From positions 200,390 to 233,027 of the forward strand of contig DAHZHT010000002.1 in assembly GCA_027406905.1 (NCBI GenBank): a stretch of DNA of 32,638 nt, written 5' to 3'. Positions 16,654 through 23,970 of this stretch are shown here, one piece after another; position 1 is the stretch's first letter, and each line of letters opens with the position of its first letter. Under the pieces are notes generated by a model. It was given only the letters and a program-made list of their open reading frames with translations, did no database searches and had not been told where the DNA came from. The position numbers and the translations under genes are program-made. The DNA is from Elusimicrobiota bacterium. GTDB lineage: Bacteria > Elusimicrobiota > Elusimicrobia > UBA1565 > UBA9628.

Positions 16654-17203
16654 AATAACGCTCCTTGATGATCTTAAATTCGTTTTCCATTTTGAAAAGC
16701 CTATAATAATCCTCAATTCTTTTCCAATCAATGGGCCTGCCTTCTATTTTCGCGATTTCCAATAAGGCCGCGATATCCGCGGCATCTTTCTCTTTTCTCA
16801 GAGGGTTATTGGCGATGGCCTGAACTTTAAGACCGATGATATCTTCGGCTCGCACGACTCTAATCTTCCATTCCCCCCCAAGAACGGTTTTTTCCAGACT
16901 CTCATCCAACATTTTTCGGGCAGTGGGCCGAAACGCCTTAAGAAAATCCACATAGCCCCAAATGAGAAAAATATCGCCTTGATATTGAGAAACGTTTTCG
17001 CTGTCAAAAATTCTTTTATACCCCAAAGAACTCATCAATTGATAAAGCTTCTCGGAATCCTCGCTTTGAACTAGAAAATCGAGATCCTGAGTCAGGCGCT
17101 CCGCTCCCAATAAACCCAGGGCGTAGCCGCCGATGGCCGCATAGCGGATGCCGCGTTCTTCAAATCCCTCTAAAAGTTTTCTCAGGACAAGCTCAAATTC
17201 CAC
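16646..17203 (-). CDS. Nucleotidyltransferase (AbiEii/DUF6036-like)
   Basis: 185 residues. IGGYALGLLG (24-33) followed by RLTQDLDFLV (36-45, Asp40 and Asp42) is the GG...DxD signature of the minimal nucleotidyltransferase fold. Some relatives are toxins that modify tRNA or other targets (AbiEii), others are uncharacterised. VRAEDIIGLKVQAIANNP followed by KDAADIAAL is the helical continuation usual in this family. The start is GTG at 17203 with GAGGAG seven bases before it. It sits between the 3' ends of the two inverted pilin operons together with the 72-residue gene. A toxin role is inference. Confidence 0.72.
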   Translation of the reverse strand: MEFELVLRKLLEGFEERGIRYAAIGGYALGLLGAERLTQDLDFLVQSEDSEKLYQLMSSLGYKRIFDSENVSQYQGDIFLIWGYVDFLKAFRPTARKMLDESLEKTVLGGEWKIRVVRAEDIIGLKVQAIANNPLRKEKDAADIAALLEIAKIEGRPIDWKRIEDYYRLFKMENEFKIIKERYYV

Positions 17204-17280
17204 GCCGCGACTCCTCGCTCACGATTCTCATAAACTGTTCAGCCCATTCTATCTTTTTGGCGACTAGAGAAATTCTTGCC

Positions 17281-18546
17281 CTATGGCAATCCGCTCGGCC
17301 AGACCGGTTGAATTTCTTTCCATGAAACGCGCTCGTAACTGGTCTTGGTAACCTTAAGATTATTGCCGACATTCGCGTCATAATAAACAGACACATGAGA
17401 ATTAGAATTGAGATGAACCTTCCCGGCCACCATTAAAACTCCGAACACAAGAACGCTATTGCCGCCGCCGTTGGGCCCGGTAAAATCGCCTCCCACATAA
17501 AGAAGCCCCTGAACGGCCGGGCTGATAGAATAAGTAATAGAAGGCGACGACAAATAACTGCTGCTGAGACCCGGACAATTGCTTGGGTAGTGAGATTGGG
17601 CGTAGGTGTCGTTATAAGTCGTTAGATAAAAACTCCAATCATTGCAGTATTGCGCCCATGCGTTTTGCGGCATGGCCGCGTTAATGGAGGTCCCGCTCAA
17701 CGCTCCATTAGGAGTCGTCACGTCTCCCAACACAATGACATTGCCCGCTATAGGGCCGTCAAACGAAGTCCAATTGCCAGTCACGTAATAAGTGTTCCCG
17801 CTTAAATCATTACAGCTCCCTGAACGATTTCCGTTGGTGTAATAACTGCCGCCGCAAGGACTGACACCCTCGGACTGGGCCAGACTCTCATAATAATTGA
17901 AGTTAAGAGAAGGCATCGGCGGCAAATTCGAATCATAGGCATGCCACCACCAACAATTGGGAGAATCGCAGTTGGGTGGAGTATTATTGGTATCAAAGGG
18001 AATAATTTCTCCGCTGCTCCACAACGACGGGTGAAGCCTGGAAGAATTGGCTGTCATCGAGCTTTGGCTGATAATCGCCCCCCACTCGACATGCATATTC
18101 GTTCCGCTTTCATCCACTCCGCCGCCGCCGACGATCGCGTTTTTCCCGCCGCCGCCATTTTCATACAAAGACTGGATTTCACGAGTTTCCTTTTTTAGAT
18201 TGTCCCGCCCGATGCCGGTAATGATGATATCGCTTGAAGAGTCGCTGGAGATTTGAATCGCGTAGGTCCCGCCGGCAAGATCATTATATTCCTGGTCAAA
18301 ATTGTATCCGGTAATGGGAATATTGGCCGTTGGGGAACTCAATTGGCTAATCTCCCAATAACCGCGCTCGGTCGCGGCTTCGGCCAACTGAAAGGCCGTG
18401 GTCGTTTTTTGTTCTTTGACGGTCCATTTTGATTCATAGACAATATAAGAGACCATCGCGGCGCCTAAAATCATCAGTCCAATCAAAAGGGCCATCGCCC
18501 CGATTGAAATTTGTCCGCGCGACTGATTCTTCGATAAATTTTTCAT
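17281..18546 (-). CDS. PilX-like minor pilin, long form (operon B)
   Basis: 421 residues; paralogue of the 14940-16430 product. The N-terminal membrane helix (RGQISIGAMALLIGLMILGAAMV, about 10-32) is followed by KTTTAFQLAEAATERGYW, closely matching the operon A protein (KSTTALNLAEAAVNRGYW). It also has GRDN--KE-REI, WGAIISQS near 155, YVGGDF near 350 and a C terminus reading SWKEIQPVWPSGLP. A Gly-rich patch (ENGGGG, IVGGGG) sits near 130-145. No Glu+5 prepilin motif, as in PilX. The start overlaps the preceding stop by one base (TAATG). It is the last gene of operon B. Confidence 0.8.
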   Translation of the reverse strand: MKNLSKNQSRGQISIGAMALLIGLMILGAAMVSYIVYESKWTVKEQKTTTAFQLAEAATERGYWEISQLSSPTANIPITGYNFDQEYNDLAGGTYAIQISSDSSSDIIITGIGRDNLKKETREIQSLYENGGGGKNAIVGGGGVDESGTNMHVEWGAIISQSSMTANSSRLHPSLWSSGEIIPFDTNNTPPNCDSPNCWWWHAYDSNLPPMPSLNFNYYESLAQSEGVSPCGGSYYTNGNRSGSCNDLSGNTYYVTGNWTSFDGPIAGNVIVLGDVTTPNGALSGTSINAAMPQNAWAQYCNDWSFYLTTYNDTYAQSHYPSNCPGLSSSYLSSPSITYSISPAVQGLLYVGGDFTGPNGGGNSVLVFGVLMVAGKVHLNSNSHVSVYYDANVGNNLKVTKTSYERVSWKEIQPVWPSGLP

Positions 18547-19052
18547 TAGTTCATCACCCGCACTTCTTCAATGGACAACTCTAACGCCTTGCTGCGGCCC
18601 AAGTAGGTGCTTTTCTGAGTCGTCATCGCCACCGACAAAATGCTGGGGGCCGAAGTGTCCGGAAAGGTAAAAGAAACAAACTCCAAGTTTTTCGTCAGCA
18701 TCGAGACCGTCGCGTTAAATTTTTCGTAGAGATAATTTCCCTGTTGATAGAAAGACACGGAGTTGCCCTTAATATCGGTAAAGCTGATTTCAGAATAGGG
18801 CGGTTGCTGGGGATAATTAGAGAGAACAATGGTCGAACTCTGGGCTTGACGAATGGCTCGGTTCATTAAATCCATGGAAACACGAGCGTCCCTCTCGATG
18901 ACCGCTCGCGCCTGGGTCAACCTCCAAAAACTCGTCATGTTGGTCAACAAAGGAGAAATCAAAGCGACCACGACCGAGAATATCGCGACCGTCACCATGA
19001 TTTCTATGAGGGTGTACCCCCTGAGCAACCGCCGGCCTTCAAGATATTTCAT
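18546..19052 (-). CDS. PilW-like minor pilin (operon B)
   Basis: 168 residues. A basic leader (MKYLEGRRLLRG) precedes YTLIE, so prepilin peptidase should cut after Gly12 and leave Glu at +5. The hydrophobic helix IMVTVAIFSVVVALISPLL follows. The rest aligns with the operon A PilW-like protein: RQAQSSTIVLS, a Y-E-SF patch, FTFP, SKALELSIEEV-VMN at the C terminus. The ATG overlaps the stop of the giant pilin gene by four bases. Same gene order as operon A, opposite strand. Confidence 0.85.
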   Translation of the reverse strand: MKYLEGRRLLRGYTLIEIMVTVAIFSVVVALISPLLTNMTSFWRLTQARAVIERDARVSMDLMNRAIRQAQSSTIVLSNYPQQPPYSEISFTDIKGNSVSFYQQGNYLYEKFNATVSMLTKNLEFVSFTFPDTSAPSILSVAMTTQKSTYLGRSKALELSIEEVRVMN

Positions 19053-21703
19053 AATCCGGTGAAATTAATGGTCTGGGTTTGTCCGGCATCGACCGAGCCC
19101 GACTGCGTCTGGGAAACGACAGTAACAGCGCCGCTAGTCTCATTGACCGATGGATAAATCGCCAGAAGATTGTAGGTGTAGGTAGTCGAAGAATTGCTTC
19201 CCCTGACTGGCAAAGAATAAGTTCCATCGGGCTGACTCATCGTCGCGTAATAAATTTGACCGGCGCCGGATCCCGTGATGTTGGGCGGCGGATAAGAAAG
19301 AGTTCCGGTTGAGGCCATAATAATGGCTCCAGTCGTGATGGGATTTCCTCCGGAGGACACGCTGCCGGAAAAAGTTCCCATGATTCCGGAGATGGTAAAA
19401 CTCGCGGAAAAAACTTCCAGATTTCCGCTGCCCACATTGACGGAAGCCTGGGCCGGGCTCGAGGTTTGCCCGGAAGAAAGTTGCGGAATAACCGTGTAAG
19501 TCCCGGTAGTTAGATTCGGAATATAAAAATGTCCGGTGTCATCGGTGGTCCCGGCCTGGGTAGTTTCGGTGTTAGAGGCGACAAAAACAATCCCTGGCAA
19601 AACAGAAATCCCGCTGGTAGCATAGCCGATGATTTCCCCTCCCTGAGAAAGGGTGAAATTCTGAACCGTCACCTCGCCAAAATAGACATTGACCGAAGCT
19701 GTCTGGCTAACATAAAGCGGATTTTGCTGATTGGGGTTGACTGATAAGGACACAGCGGTTCCCAAGGCGGCCGTTCCGGTCGAGGAAGAAAGAAAATAAA
19801 ACCCCGATGAATTAGTCAGCGCGCTAGAGGCTCCGCCTAAAATAGTAATGCCGCTCAAGGGATTTCCCTGAACGCTCGTCACCGTTCCGGCGATATACCC
19901 GCCCAAAGCGGCCGAAGAAAGCGGCAAAAATCCCACGGGAGCGTAAGAAGAAACCGGCGCGGTAAAAGAATTGAGAACGGAAATGGTTTGCCCGGAATAG
20001 GAAATGGTAACGCTGGAAACGCTCTGCTGATAAGCGCCGCTTGCGACTACCACCGTCCAGGTTCCGGTCGCGACATTGGTCAAATTAAAACTCGCATATG
20101 GACAATATCCGGCGGGAGAAATGGAATCAAAAGAATTCGGTAAAAGCAGTTCAAAGATAGCGCTCGGGGCGGAAAGCCCGTCATCGGAAGAAACATATCC
20201 GCCGATGGCGGGATCTCCGGAAATCAAGGCCTGAGTGGAAGAGAGAGTATCATAAACCGGATTTAAAAAATAACTTCCCCCTATTCCAGTGGTATCGTAC
20301 CCAAAATTATCGGCATTATCCTGGGTATCATAAGCCCGTCCCAAACCGGCGATAACCGCGCAAGGGCTCGACATCCGGACAATCTGATCTCCGCTTTGAA
20401 TTCCGCCTTTCTGAGGAATCGGGTTACCCCAAGCCAAAACGGGATTATGTCCATTAGCGGTGTTGGACCAACCGACTTCGTCAATTACGCCGCTTCCTAT
20501 AGTTCCAGGGCCTTGAATCTGAACCGCTCCGGCATGACCCGTTTGAATAATCTCCGTCGTAGGCCAGTTATCGTCGGGATAATAATTATTCTTGAAATAG
20601 GCGTCGGGAGAAACGGTTTCTCCCGCCACGGTAAAAGTCTCGGTGGTATTGGCAATCAAGTAATAGGAACCGGACTCAACGGATGAAGAAATATAACAAA
20701 GGGCGATAGGGGTCTGATCGTTTGAAGTGCAACTGGCCCCATTTCCGCAGTAGTAGTTCATTTGAATGTAGGGAGTGACGGAATTGGAACATCCCGGACC
20801 GGAAACATCGCTCGCTACGGAGACAACTCCTGTCGTTGGATTAAAAAGCTCGACATACTGGACATCTTGGGAGCTGCCATCTCCGACTACGGTTTTTGTG
20901 TCGGCCACGATTTGACTAATGAGGACATTTCCGGAGAAATAGACGCTGTCAGAGACAACCGTCCCTGAAGCCATCTGGGTTAGGTAAAAATTTTGGCTCA
21001 CGGAACCTCCCGAGGGCGCGGACAAAAGAGGAGAAGAGGCGGAAAAAAAACCGATGGAAGAGGCGACAACAGTATAAGAGCCGGCGGCGACGCTTAAGCT
21101 AAAACTCCCGTTTAAGGAAGATTCCGTATTCCACTGCGGACTGCCCAAAACGCTGACAATCGCTCCGGATAAAGGGCTATTGCCGGAAGAGGAGTCATAA
21201 ACAAAACCGGTAATTTGGGAGTTTAGTGTCGAGACATTGGGGTTTTCCAACAGATTTTGCATTTCCACTTCCCGCCAAGCAACTCCGTCATTCCACCACA
21301 CATAAACGGTAATCATTTTAAGCCCGGGATCGTTGGCAGTATAAGGCAAAGGCTGCATCTGCCCGCCGACTGGAGCCGCATATTGAATGTAAACCGCGCG
21401 AGTCAGCGAATTTCCCCAATAACTGAAGGTTTGGGGCGGATAGGCGGAGTTGTCATAGGTCAGATTGGGAGTAAAATTGGAATTAGACAAGCTCGACGTC
21501 GTCACTAAAAGAGTGTAGTAGGAAAAATTTTTTAGATATTCGACTTCTTCCTGAGCCAAATTCGTCGCGATGGTCCGCATTCTCGCCGACTGCAACGCGC
21601 GGTTAATGCCCTGAAAAGCGCTGATAAAAGCCATCGCTCCAATGGCGATTAAAGCCACGGTGACCATCAGCTCTATAACGGAAATTCCCGAGGATTGTTT
21701 CAC
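19049..21703 (-). CDS. Giant PilV-like minor pilin with carboxypeptidase-regulatory repeats and a lamin-tail domain (operon B)
   Basis: 884 residues; paralogue of the 850-residue protein of operon A. MKQSSG leader, cleavage before ISVIE (Glu+5), then LMVTVALIAIGAMAFISAF and the PilV-like NLAQEEVEYLKNF. Carboxypeptidase-regulatory-like modules occur from about 170 (TGFVYDSSSGNSPLSGA) and repeatedly after 600 (AGTVTSVQGNPLSG). A lamin-tail type domain around 265-450 contains ISQIVAD and YVELFNPTT plus several Cys. The protein is rich in Ser, Thr and Gly, typical of a secreted beta-rich filament component. The start is GTG at 21703, with only about six bases of leader from the TTGACA-17-TACACT promoter. 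It heads operon B. Confidence 0.85.
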   Translation of the reverse strand: MKQSSGISVIELMVTVALIAIGAMAFISAFQGINRALQSARMRTIATNLAQEEVEYLKNFSYYTLLVTTSSLSNSNFTPNLTYDNSAYPPQTFSYWGNSLTRAVYIQYAAPVGGQMQPLPYTANDPGLKMITVYVWWNDGVAWREVEMQNLLENPNVSTLNSQITGFVYDSSSGNSPLSGAIVSVLGSPQWNTESSLNGSFSLSVAAGSYTVVASSIGFFSASSPLLSAPSGGSVSQNFYLTQMASGTVVSDSVYFSGNVLISQIVADTKTVVGDGSSQDVQYVELFNPTTGVVSVASDVSGPGCSNSVTPYIQMNYYCGNGASCTSNDQTPIALCYISSSVESGSYYLIANTTETFTVAGETVSPDAYFKNNYYPDDNWPTTEIIQTGHAGAVQIQGPGTIGSGVIDEVGWSNTANGHNPVLAWGNPIPQKGGIQSGDQIVRMSSPCAVIAGLGRAYDTQDNADNFGYDTTGIGGSYFLNPVYDTLSSTQALISGDPAIGGYVSSDDGLSAPSAIFELLLPNSFDSISPAGYCPYASFNLTNVATGTWTVVVASGAYQQSVSSVTISYSGQTISVLNSFTAPVSSYAPVGFLPLSSAALGGYIAGTVTSVQGNPLSGITILGGASSALTNSSGFYFLSSSTGTAALGTAVSLSVNPNQQNPLYVSQTASVNVYFGEVTVQNFTLSQGGEIIGYATSGISVLPGIVFVASNTETTQAGTTDDTGHFYIPNLTTGTYTVIPQLSSGQTSSPAQASVNVGSGNLEVFSASFTISGIMGTFSGSVSSGGNPITTGAIIMASTGTLSYPPPNITGSGAGQIYYATMSQPDGTYSLPVRGSNSSTTYTYNLLAIYPSVNETSGAVTVVSQTQSGSVDAGQTQTINFTGL

Positions 21704-21715
21704 CTTAACGTCTAA

Positions 21716-21744
21716 AGTGTAACGGAGAAGAAGAGGACTGTCAA
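21716..21744 (-). promoter_or_regulatory. Promoter of minor pilin operon B
   Basis: On the minus strand: TTGACA (21744-21739), 17-base spacer, TACACT (21721-21716). This is the best sigma70-type promoter in the window and uses the same TACACT -10 as operon A. The GTG start at 21703 lies 12 bases after the hexamer, so the leader is about six bases and includes AAG before GTG. Confidence 0.7.
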
Positions 21745-21758
21745 TAGAAGAATTAATC

Positions 21759-21833
21759 TGGTGCCCCCGACGAGAATCGAACTCGTGTTTCGGCCTTGAA
21801 AGGGCCGCGTCCTAGCCGTTAGACGACGGGGGC
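21759..21833 (-). tRNA. tRNA-Glu (anticodon TTC)
   Basis: The minus strand folds as a complete tRNA: acceptor GCCCCCG pairs with CGGGGGC, the anticodon loop is CTTTCAA with TTC at 21800-21798, the T arm contains GTTCGATTC, and the discriminator A is followed by an encoded CCA (21761-21759). Confidence 0.96.
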
Positions 21834-21849
21834 GAATATTTAAAACCTG

Positions 21850-21921
21850 TGAGCCCGGTGGGATTCGAACCCACGACCCCTCGCTTAAAAGGCGAATGCT
21901 CTACCCCTGAGCTACGAGCTC
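21850..21921 (-). tRNA. tRNA-Lys (anticodon TTT)
   Basis: Minus-strand cloverleaf: acceptor GAGCTCG pairs with CGGGCTC (one T-G pair), D arm GCTCAGGGGTAGAGC, anticodon loop CTTTTAA giving TTT, T arm with GTTCGAATC. The discriminator A is followed by CAG, so CCA is not encoded and must be added, unlike the neighbouring tRNA-Glu. The two tRNAs are 16 bases apart and probably co-transcribed. Confidence 0.96.
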
Positions 21922-21930
21922 AACTTTTTG

Positions 21931-21938
21931 ATTTTACA
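21931..21938 (-). promoter_or_regulatory. Putative -10 box of the tRNA-Lys/Glu unit
   Basis: TGTAAAAT on the minus strand (21938-21931) would start transcription near 21924, a few bases before the tRNA-Lys 5' end at 21921. It lies back-to-back with the plus-strand TAGAAT at 21948-21953. Confidence 0.4.
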
Positions 21939-21947
21939 ATATTAATG

Positions 21948-21953
21948 TAGAAT
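21948..21953 (+). promoter_or_regulatory. Putative -10 box of the ceramidase-like gene, predicted leaderless
   Basis: TAGAAT ends exactly six bases before the ATG at 21960, the same spacing as for the genes at 7734, 11901, 30887 and 251 (minus). There is no Shine-Dalgarno sequence. The -35 region is T-rich without a clear box. Confidence 0.45.
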
Positions 21954-21959
21954 CATGAT

Positions 21960-23408
21960 ATGCGGTCGTTAAAAATCGCGGCTTTATTCGTCATTAGTTC
22001 GCTTGCGTCCTCCTCCGCGCGCGCGGAAATGTTGGCCGCCGCGGGCAAGGTCGATATTACGCCAAACATCAAGACCGAAAAGACCTATCTCGCCGGATAT
22101 GGATTCATGGGACGAAACCCCGTCGGCGTTCACGATCCGCTTTACGCGCGAATCCTTATTCTCTCCAACAAAAAAGAAACCTTGGCGATTGTCGGGCTTG
22201 ATCTCATCGGGTTTTTCCATAATCAAGTCCAGGATTTAAGAAAACTTTCAGGATTTGACCAACCCGGAAAATATCTTTTTGTCGCCTCAACTCATGATCA
22301 TTCCGGCCCGGATACCTTGGGGCTTTGGGGGCCCTGGCCCGGGGTCTCCGGCGTTAATTCGCGATACCTCCAAAGAATTGAGTCGGCGGTCGCGAAAAAA
22401 ATAAATGAACTGTCGCAAAATCTTAAGCCCGTCCGACTCTCGGGGCTGACCAAGGAATTGCCGCCCAACGGGCTTTGCCGCGACAGCCGGGACCCCGTCG
22501 TCATCGATCCTTATTTTTCCATCGTCCATATTCAAAGCCGCGACCGAAAAACCGTCGCCAATATCGTCCATTGGCCCTGCCATGCGGAAGTTCTCAACCA
22601 CGCCAATCAATTTCTGACCGCAGATTTCCCCGGGGTCCTCTGCGACCGCATGGAAAAAAAATCCGGAGGAACCTGCGTTTTTATCAACGGCCCCATCGGA
22701 GGTCTTCTCACCCCCGAGGAAACAAAAGGGAAAGACGGCTCTTGGGAGGAAAATAATCGCATTGGAAAAGCCGTCGCCGATTTCGCGCTTAAAAATCTTC
22801 CCCATTTGATGACCATCAATGCCTCGAAAATTTCCGTTTCAAGCCAAACAATCCTGATTCCCGTTCAAAATTCACGATACCTTCTTTTTCTCTATTCCCT
22901 GGTTTTTGGGCACAAGCTCTTTTTAAAAGACGGCACGCCGCTCAAACAAAGCCCTTATTGGATCGCGCTCAAGCACGCTTTTCACCTCCTTAAACCGAAA
23001 GAAAGCCCCTGGGTCAAAAGCGAGGTCAGCTTAATTCGCGTCGGCCCTCTGACGATTTTGGGCATTCCGGGAGAGATATTCCCGGAACTGGTCATCGGCG
23101 GATATCACGGCCGCTACCGCTTTGGACATCCTCTCATCAAACCCTCAAACCCCAATCCGCCGGATCTCTCAAAAGCGCCGAAAGGTCCTTACCTGTGGAG
23201 CGAAATTCCGGGAAAAATAAAAATCGTCGCGGGGCTCGCCAATGACGAGCTGGGATACATGGTTCCGGGATATGATTTTAAGGTCACGCGCGATCTCATC
23301 ATGGAGCCTCGCCCCAAGGGCGATCATTATGAGGAGACTAATTCCGTCGGTCCCGCAGTGACCGATATCGTTCTCAAAGCCGCAAAATCCCTTCTTTCCG
23401 CCCAATAG
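21960..23408 (+). CDS. Secreted neutral/alkaline ceramidase-like hydrolase
   Basis: 482 residues. A signal peptide (MRSLKIAALFVISSLASSSARA, cut before Glu23) directs export. The mature N terminus GKVDITP is typical of the neutral/alkaline non-lysosomal ceramidase family. STHDHSGPD (110-118) and HWPCHAEVL (204-212) supply His residues of the expected zinc site, and GLANDELGYMVPG near 420 resembles the conserved C-terminal part of the catalytic domain. Family enzymes hydrolyse the amide bond of ceramide, but many bacterial members of this length (shorter than the roughly 650-residue Pseudomonas enzyme, without its C-terminal domain) have unknown substrates. It is transcribed away from the tRNAs. 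Confidence 0.8.
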   Translation: MRSLKIAALFVISSLASSSARAEMLAAAGKVDITPNIKTEKTYLAGYGFMGRNPVGVHDPLYARILILSNKKETLAIVGLDLIGFFHNQVQDLRKLSGFDQPGKYLFVASTHDHSGPDTLGLWGPWPGVSGVNSRYLQRIESAVAKKINELSQNLKPVRLSGLTKELPPNGLCRDSRDPVVIDPYFSIVHIQSRDRKTVANIVHWPCHAEVLNHANQFLTADFPGVLCDRMEKKSGGTCVFINGPIGGLLTPEETKGKDGSWEENNRIGKAVADFALKNLPHLMTINASKISVSSQTILIPVQNSRYLLFLYSLVFGHKLFLKDGTPLKQSPYWIALKHAFHLLKPKESPWVKSEVSLIRVGPLTILGIPGEIFPELVIGGYHGRYRFGHPLIKPSNPNPPDLSKAPKGPYLWSEIPGKIKIVAGLANDELGYMVPGYDFKVTRDLIMEPRPKGDHYEETNSVGPAVTDIVLKAAKSLLSAQ

Positions 23409-23428
23409 CTCGTAGTGGTCGAGTGTTT

Positions 23429-23458
23429 TTGACCCATACTTGAGCTAAATGATAAACT
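23429..23458 (+). promoter_or_regulatory. Promoter of the Met/His-rich secreted protein gene
   Basis: TTGACC (23429-23434), 18-base spacer ending in an extended -10 TG plus A, then TAAACT (23453-23458). Predicted start near 23465, giving a leader of about 42 bases that begins with the hairpin at 23466-23494. Confidence 0.55.
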
Positions 23459-23465
23459 ATCATCG

Positions 23466-23494
23466 GAGCTTCAAACATGAGTCATCTGAAGCTC
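23466..23494 (+). promoter_or_regulatory. 5' leader stem-loop
   Basis: GAGCTTCA (23466-23473) pairs perfectly with TGAAGCTC (23487-23494) around a 13-base loop containing ATGAGTCAT. The stem begins at the predicted transcript 5' end and ends just before the AGGAG ribosome site of the gene at 23507. It could stabilise the mRNA or modulate translation. Confidence 0.4.
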
Positions 23495-23506
23495 TAGGAG
23501 AATAAA

Positions 23507-23920
23507 ATGAAGAAAACAATGATCGCGTTGTTTGCGGCGTCCATGATGGCCGCAGCTCCCCTCGCCTGGTCCCATGACATGGACCATATGAAGGGAATGA
23601 ACATGAAAGGCGAAAAGCACGAAGCCGCAGATAAAACCATCACCGGCGAAATCGTGGATTTGGCCTGCTACCTTAGCCACGGAGCTAAAGGGGCCAAACA
23701 CGCCGAGTGCGCCAAGAAATGCCTGGCCGACGGATCCCCCATGGGATTACTGACAAAGAAGGGATCTCTTTTCCTTTTGGTCAACAACCATGAAAAGCAA
23801 TCCGCCTATGATTCCGCCAAAAAATTAGCGGCGAAACTGGTTAAAGTCACGGGCGACATGACCCACAAAGGCGGCCTTAAAGCCTTGATCGTCGACAAAG
23901 TCGAAAAAGTAAAAAGCTAA
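23507..23920 (+). CDS. Secreted Met/His-rich protein with conserved three-Cys segment
   Basis: 137 residues. Signal peptide MKKTMIALFAASMMAAAPLAWS is cut before His23. The mature protein starts with a Met/His cluster (HDMDHMKGMNM), which suggests metal, perhaps copper, binding. The core GEIVDLACYL (47-56), CAKKC (68-72) and GLLTKKGSLFLLV (80-92) is a pattern I associate with small uncharacterised periplasmic proteins; Cys54, Cys68 and Cys72 are the visible cysteines. AGGAG precedes the ATG. It stands alone between a promoter and a strong terminator. Proximity to the oxidase operon makes a role in copper handling possible, but this is inference. Confidence 0.75.
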   Translation: MKKTMIALFAASMMAAAPLAWSHDMDHMKGMNMKGEKHEAADKTITGEIVDLACYLSHGAKGAKHAECAKKCLADGSPMGLLTKKGSLFLLVNNHEKQSAYDSAKKLAAKLVKVTGDMTHKGGLKALIVDKVEKVKS

Positions 23921-23934
23921 GTTCGGCAAAAGAC

Positions 23935-23966
23935 AAGGGACAGTCTCAATGAGACTGTCCCTTTTT
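23935..23966 (+). terminator. Intrinsic terminator
   Basis: GGGACAGTCTCA and its perfect complement TGAGACTGTCCC are separated by one A, effectively a 10-bp stem with a small loop, followed by TTTTT. It ends the transcript of the Met/His-rich gene, only four bases before the ATG of the next gene. Confidence 0.85.
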
Positions 23967-23970
23967 CGTC

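Noticed and set aside
17193..17280. Possible small gene upstream of the nucleotidyltransferase (AKKIEWAEQFMRIVSEES...)
   Set aside because: It has no start codon outside the PilX-like gene except a 12-codon ATG frame; this stretch mainly supplies the GAGGAG ribosome site for the GTG at 17203.
23408..23428. Possible terminator after the ceramidase-like gene (CTCG...CGAG then GTTTTT)
   Set aside because: The stem is only about four base pairs; too weak to report as a terminator.
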